A stretch of 7,533 nucleotides of DNA from Pseudomonadota bacterium (GTDB lineage Bacteria; Pseudomonadota; Gammaproteobacteria; Burkholderiales; SCOH01): positions 1 to 7,533 of the forward strand of contig JAUPTR010000069.1 in NCBI GenBank assembly GCA_030917985.1, written 5' to 3'. Under the pieces are notes generated by a model. It saw nothing but the letters and a program-made list of their open reading frames with translations. It made no database searches and was not told where the DNA came from. Below are positions 4,527 to 7,533 of this stretch, in pieces; position 1 is the first letter of the stretch, and each line of letters opens with the position of its first letter. A program made the translations under genes and the position numbers.

Positions 4527-7055
4527 ATGGATCGGCGGCAATTTATCAAATGGAGCAGTTTTTTCACGACCACTGCGCTGACATCGGGCCTGACCGGCTG
4601 TTTCAGCGACAACAACATCGACCCGGAACTGCCCCCGGCAGCAAGCGGAGACGGCTGGAAATTTCCGCAGAGTATTGCCTCGGCCGATCCGAAGCCTGAC
4701 AGTATTGTGCTCTGGACTCGCGTCGTACCCCTCTCGCTGAGCGACACGGCCACGCTACCGGCAAACGCCCAGACAACAATCCGCCTGCTGCTGACCAGTG
4801 CCGACAATAACAGCGCGCTCGGCAGCAATGCCGCACTCACCGGCAATCTGCTGCTGGATCAGGCGATTCCCGCCTATGCAGCATTTGATGGCAGCATCCG
4901 CCACAAGCTGACCGGGCTGAATGCCGGCACCACCTACTTCTACCAGTTTGTTGCCGGCAATGTGCGCAGCAATGTCGGTCGCTTCAAAACCGCACCGGCA
5001 AGCAATGCCGAGGTGGCACAGCTGAAATTTGCCTTCCTTGCCTGCCAGGACTGGAGCATCAACCACTGGGGTGGCTACGATCATCTGGCCAAAAACGAGG
5101 AGCTGGATTTTTTCCTGCATCTGGGCGACTACATCTACGAAACCGTCGGCGAAGCTTTCCAGACCGGTCTGGTCGAATCGCGCCATACCCCGCTCAATCT
5201 GCCAAACGGCACCTTCAAACACGGCAGCAGCGGCGCCAAATATGCCACAACCGTTGACGACTATCGCTACCTCTACAAGCAATACCGCAGCGATAAACGC
5301 CTGCAGGCCGTACATGAACGTTTTGCCATGATTGCAGTGTGGGACGACCACGAGTTTTCCGATGACTGCTGGCAGGATGCCGCTACCTACGACAATGGCA
5401 GCTTCAACAGCAGCAACGGCCTGGGCGACAACACCCGCCAGAGCTCGCGCCGCCTCAATGCCAACCGTGCATGGTATGAATTCATGCCAGCCGACATCGC
5501 TTACGACGAATCCGCCAAGGGCATCAACACCATCAAGATTTATCGCGATTTCCGCTTTGGCAAGCTCGCACATCTGGTGATGACCGACCAGCGCCTGTAT
5601 CGCAGCGATCACCTGATTCCCGAAGCGGCTCCGAACCCGGCAACGGGCCAGGCGCTGGGCAGCATCGGCTCACGCTATATGGTGCCAACGGCAACCCTGG
5701 CGACCGTGGAAGCCAGGAAGATTGCGGCGGCAGGGCTGCTCGGACAGGACGACGCGCTGGGTCTGACCAGCATTCTCGGTACTACGCAACGTGACTGGTG
5801 GAAAGCGACCATGTCCGGCGCCACCGCCACCTGGAAGCTGTGGGGCAACGAGGTCTCGCTGCTGCGCATGGGCCTGAGCGGCACGGATGCCATCGCCACC
5901 TTGCTGGCATTGGGCTCGATATCCAGCCTTGCCGGCAGCATCGCCAATAGTGCGGCAACAGCCACCGGGGGCAATATCCCGGTTGCTGCTGCAATTGTTG
6001 CCGCAATGACTGCAGGCGCAGGACAAGCCAGTGCCGTTGCAGCAGCGACTGCGATTGCCACCGCCGATGCAACTGCAGCCGACACACTGGCAGCGGCAAC
6101 CGCCGCCGGGCTTGGCAGCGCGCAGGCAGGGCTGGCGGTAAACAGCTACGCGGCAGCCAAGGCCGCAGCGGCAGGAGGTGCAAGCGCGCAGGCAGCGGCT
6201 GGTGCACAAGTGATCGCCTTTGGCTACATCAAGGCAGACATCCAGGCCAACAAGCAGAACTCCGGCTTTGTGATTGCCTCGGGCAAACAAGCGGCACTCA
6301 CCCCCTATTTCTCGCATTTCCTGCTCAATGCCGACCAGTGGGATGGTTATAACGCCGAACGCAAACAACTGATGCAGCACCTGAAAAACAATAACATCAA
6401 GAATGTGGTGGCACTGACCGGCGACATTCACGCCTTTTTTGCCGGCACAGTGAACGACGATTTTGATGCCAGCGGTGGCGGCACCCCGGTGATGGTGGAT
6501 CTGGTTACCGCAGGCCAGAGCTCGGATTCGTTCTTCTCTTACCTGCGTGATGCGGTCGGCAGCCTGTCGAGCGATCTGGCAACGCTGGTGTATTACCCGC
6601 TGACCATTCCCACCGGCACGGCAATCGGCAACCTGAGCATCAGCTTCAACCTGCTGGACTACACCATGGGCCGTAGCAGCCCCACCCTGGAAGCGCTGGC
6701 AGAGCAGGTCCGGGTGCAGGTGCGTGGCGCACTGGCGCAAAAAGGTGTGCCGGAAGCCCAGCTGGATGCTTTCACCAGCCAGGTTTTGGCGGGCCTCAAG
6801 GCCAACAGTGCGTTCAACACCACCCTGCTGGGGCTGGCGCAGCAACTGGCGAGCCTCAATTCCAACCCATGGCTCAAATACGTCAACACCGACGCCCAGG
6901 GCTATGCAGTGGTTACGCTCACACCAAGCGGGCTGTCATGCAGCTTCAAGCAGGTAAACCGGCTGGTGGGTGACACAGCACCGGTCAGTTCGGTGATTGC
7001 GCGCACCGTCACCGCCAGCGTAGCCAGGGATGCCGCAAACGTCAGCATCAGCTGA
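4527..7055 (+). CDS. PhoD-family phosphatase/phosphodiesterase, Tat lipoprotein, with inserts
   Basis: 842 residues. The N-terminus MDRRQFIKW is a twin-arginine signal, and LTGC at 22-25 is a possible lipobox, suggesting export as a folded, metal-loaded, lipid-anchored enzyme. Residues about 40-160 are the PhoD N-terminal Fn3-like domain (FPQSIASADPKPDSIVLWTRV). The metallophosphatase core has LACQDW around Cys173, HLGDYIYE around Asp201 and Tyr204, WDDHEFSDD at 272-280, RAWYEFMP, MTDQRLYRSD and TGDIHAFF with Asp633 and His635. All main PhoD motifs are present, so activity is likely; substrates could be phosphodiesters or phosphomonoesters. It is longer than most family members I know. One insert (455-564, 48 Ala in 110 residues) lies between GNEVSLLRM and NADQWDGY. 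A second helical insert of about 108 residues lies between VDLVTAGQSS and NPWLKYVN. Related PhoD proteins may share these, so phoD is not given as the symbol. Confidence 0.92.
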   Translation: MDRRQFIKWSSFFTTTALTSGLTGCFSDNNIDPELPPAASGDGWKFPQSIASADPKPDSIVLWTRVVPLSLSDTATLPANAQTTIRLLLTSADNNSALGSNAALTGNLLLDQAIPAYAAFDGSIRHKLTGLNAGTTYFYQFVAGNVRSNVGRFKTAPASNAEVAQLKFAFLACQDWSINHWGGYDHLAKNEELDFFLHLGDYIYETVGEAFQTGLVESRHTPLNLPNGTFKHGSSGAKYATTVDDYRYLYKQYRSDKRLQAVHERFAMIAVWDDHEFSDDCWQDAATYDNGSFNSSNGLGDNTRQSSRRLNANRAWYEFMPADIAYDESAKGINTIKIYRDFRFGKLAHLVMTDQRLYRSDHLIPEAAPNPATGQALGSIGSRYMVPTATLATVEARKIAAAGLLGQDDALGLTSILGTTQRDWWKATMSGATATWKLWGNEVSLLRMGLSGTDAIATLLALGSISSLAGSIANSAATATGGNIPVAAAIVAAMTAGAGQASAVAAATAIATADATAADTLAAATAAGLGSAQAGLAVNSYAAAKAAAAGGASAQAAAGAQVIAFGYIKADIQANKQNSGFVIASGKQAALTPYFSHFLLNADQWDGYNAERKQLMQHLKNNNIKNVVALTGDIHAFFAGTVNDDFDASGGGTPVMVDLVTAGQSSDSFFSYLRDAVGSLSSDLATLVYYPLTIPTGTAIGNLSISFNLLDYTMGRSSPTLEALAEQVRVQVRGALAQKGVPEAQLDAFTSQVLAGLKANSAFNTTLLGLAQQLASLNSNPWLKYVNTDAQGYAVVTLTPSGLSCSFKQVNRLVGDTAPVSSVIARTVTASVARDAANVSIS
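5889..6218 (+). other. Alanine-rich insert within the PhoD-family protein
   Basis: Codes for 110 residues, 48 of them Ala, with Thr, Gly and Ser making up much of the rest. It keeps the reading frame and falls between two conserved core motifs, so it is an added segment of the protein and not a frameshift. Helical or low-complexity surface packing, or a cell-envelope contact, is inference. Confidence 0.75.
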
Positions 7056-7070
7056 CCCTGCTGCAGGCAG

Positions 7071-7095
7071 AAAAAAAGGGCCGCGCAAGCGGCCC
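7071..7095 (-). terminator. Intrinsic terminator of htpX
   Basis: Perfect 7-base stem GGGCCGC (7078-7084) and GCGGCCC (7089-7095) with a 4-base loop. On the minus strand the stem is followed by seven T (the A run at 7071-7077), a classical terminator for the minus-strand gene that stops at 7128. For the converging PhoD-family transcript the stem is present without a T run, so it could act only weakly in that direction. Confidence 0.88.
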
Positions 7096-7127
7096 GTAAA
7101 GGGAGGGAGACAGCCACTACAAAATCG

Positions 7128-7533
7128 TTAACGATGTCCGCTCAGCGCCGCAATCCGTTCTTCCAGACTCGGATGGGTTGCAAACAGGCTCAACAGACCT
7201 TTACCACCGGCAATGCCCGATGCAGCCATGTTCTGCGGCAGGGCACCCGGCTCCATGCCACCCAGACGCTGCAGCGCGGCAATCATCGGCTGCGGACTAC
7301 GCAGCAGTTGTGCAGCACCGGCATCGGCACGAAACTCGCGCTGACGCGAGAAATACATCACGATCATGCTGGCGAGAATGCCGAAGACAATATCGCAGAC
7401 AATCACCGTTATGGTGTATGCGATGCTTGGCCCGGTATTTTGCTCGTCGTCCTTGCGCAGGTACTGGTCAACGCCTTAAGCCACGATGCGGGCAAAGAAT
7501 GTGACAAAGGTATTCACCACACCCTGAATCAGC
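7128..7533 (-). pseudogene. htpX: htpX protease, C-terminal part, interrupted by in-frame TAA
   Basis: HtpX is an inner-membrane M48 zinc metalloprotease of membrane-protein quality control. The frame enters from the right edge as LIQGVVNTFVTFFARIVA (third membrane segment in the family), meets TAA at 7478-7476 and resumes in the same frame for 115 codons to a TAA at 7128-7130. The second part has the fourth membrane segment (IVFGILASMIVMYFSR), the EFRADAG motif with the third zinc-ligand Glu, then MIAALQRL and the C-terminal LSLFATHPSLEERIAAL. HEXXH lies beyond the window. A product ending at the internal TAA would lack the zinc-ligand Glu and should be inactive. There is no frameshift and the rest is well conserved, so a recent nonsense change or a sequencing error is most likely. 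A GTG at 7406 could start a fragment, but no use of it is shown. Confidence 0.85.

Noticed and set aside
5670..6845. 391-codon open frame antisense to the PhoD-family gene
   Set aside because: Cys/Gln-rich composition with no family resemblance; it mirrors the codon bias and Ala-rich segment of the real gene on the plus strand.

Overview
This window looks like ordinary chromosome from a Gram-negative proteobacterium. The end of a Tol-Pal-linked cpoB gene next to queE and queC, a VF530-type (DUF2132) protein, a twin-arginine PhoD phosphatase and an M48 HtpX protease all point to a beta- or gammaproteobacterium. I lean weakly towards Betaproteobacteria such as Neisseriales; the genus cannot be fixed from sequence alone. 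No tRNA, rRNA, CRISPR array, transposase or phage gene is visible.

Layout. (a) 1-2752, plus strand: the 3' part of cpoB, then queE, queC and a small membrane J-domain-like protein. The gaps are only 16, 1 and 11 bases, so this is very probably one transcription unit continuing from a tol-pal operon upstream. QueE and QueC catalyse consecutive steps of 7-deazaguanine (preQ0/queuosine) synthesis. The J-like protein has lost the HPD motif and carries one membrane helix and a glutamine-rich coiled coil. (b) 2759-4353, minus strand: a two-gene unit. A 74-residue DUF2132/VF530 protein overlaps by an ATGA junction a 457-residue protein. That protein joins a complete MESH1/SpoT-type (p)ppGpp-hydrolase-like HD domain, a CBS-like middle and a helical C-terminus with a HEPN-like RNNLAH motif. 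(c) 4354-4526: a divergent intergenic region packed with four inverted repeats. (d) 4527-7055, plus strand: a large PhoD-family phosphatase/phosphodiesterase with a Tat signal and a lipobox. Its catalytic domain is split by a 110-residue alanine-rich insert and a second helical insert. (e) 7071-7533, minus strand: an intrinsic terminator and the C-terminal part of htpX, interrupted by one in-frame TAA.

The best candidate for something under-described is the HD-CBS-HEPN-like fusion coupled to a VF530-type protein. It could link alarmone or nucleotide sensing to RNA cleavage, but this is inference. The membrane J-like protein in the que operon, the split PhoD, the dyad-rich intergenic region and the interrupted htpX also deserve a look.
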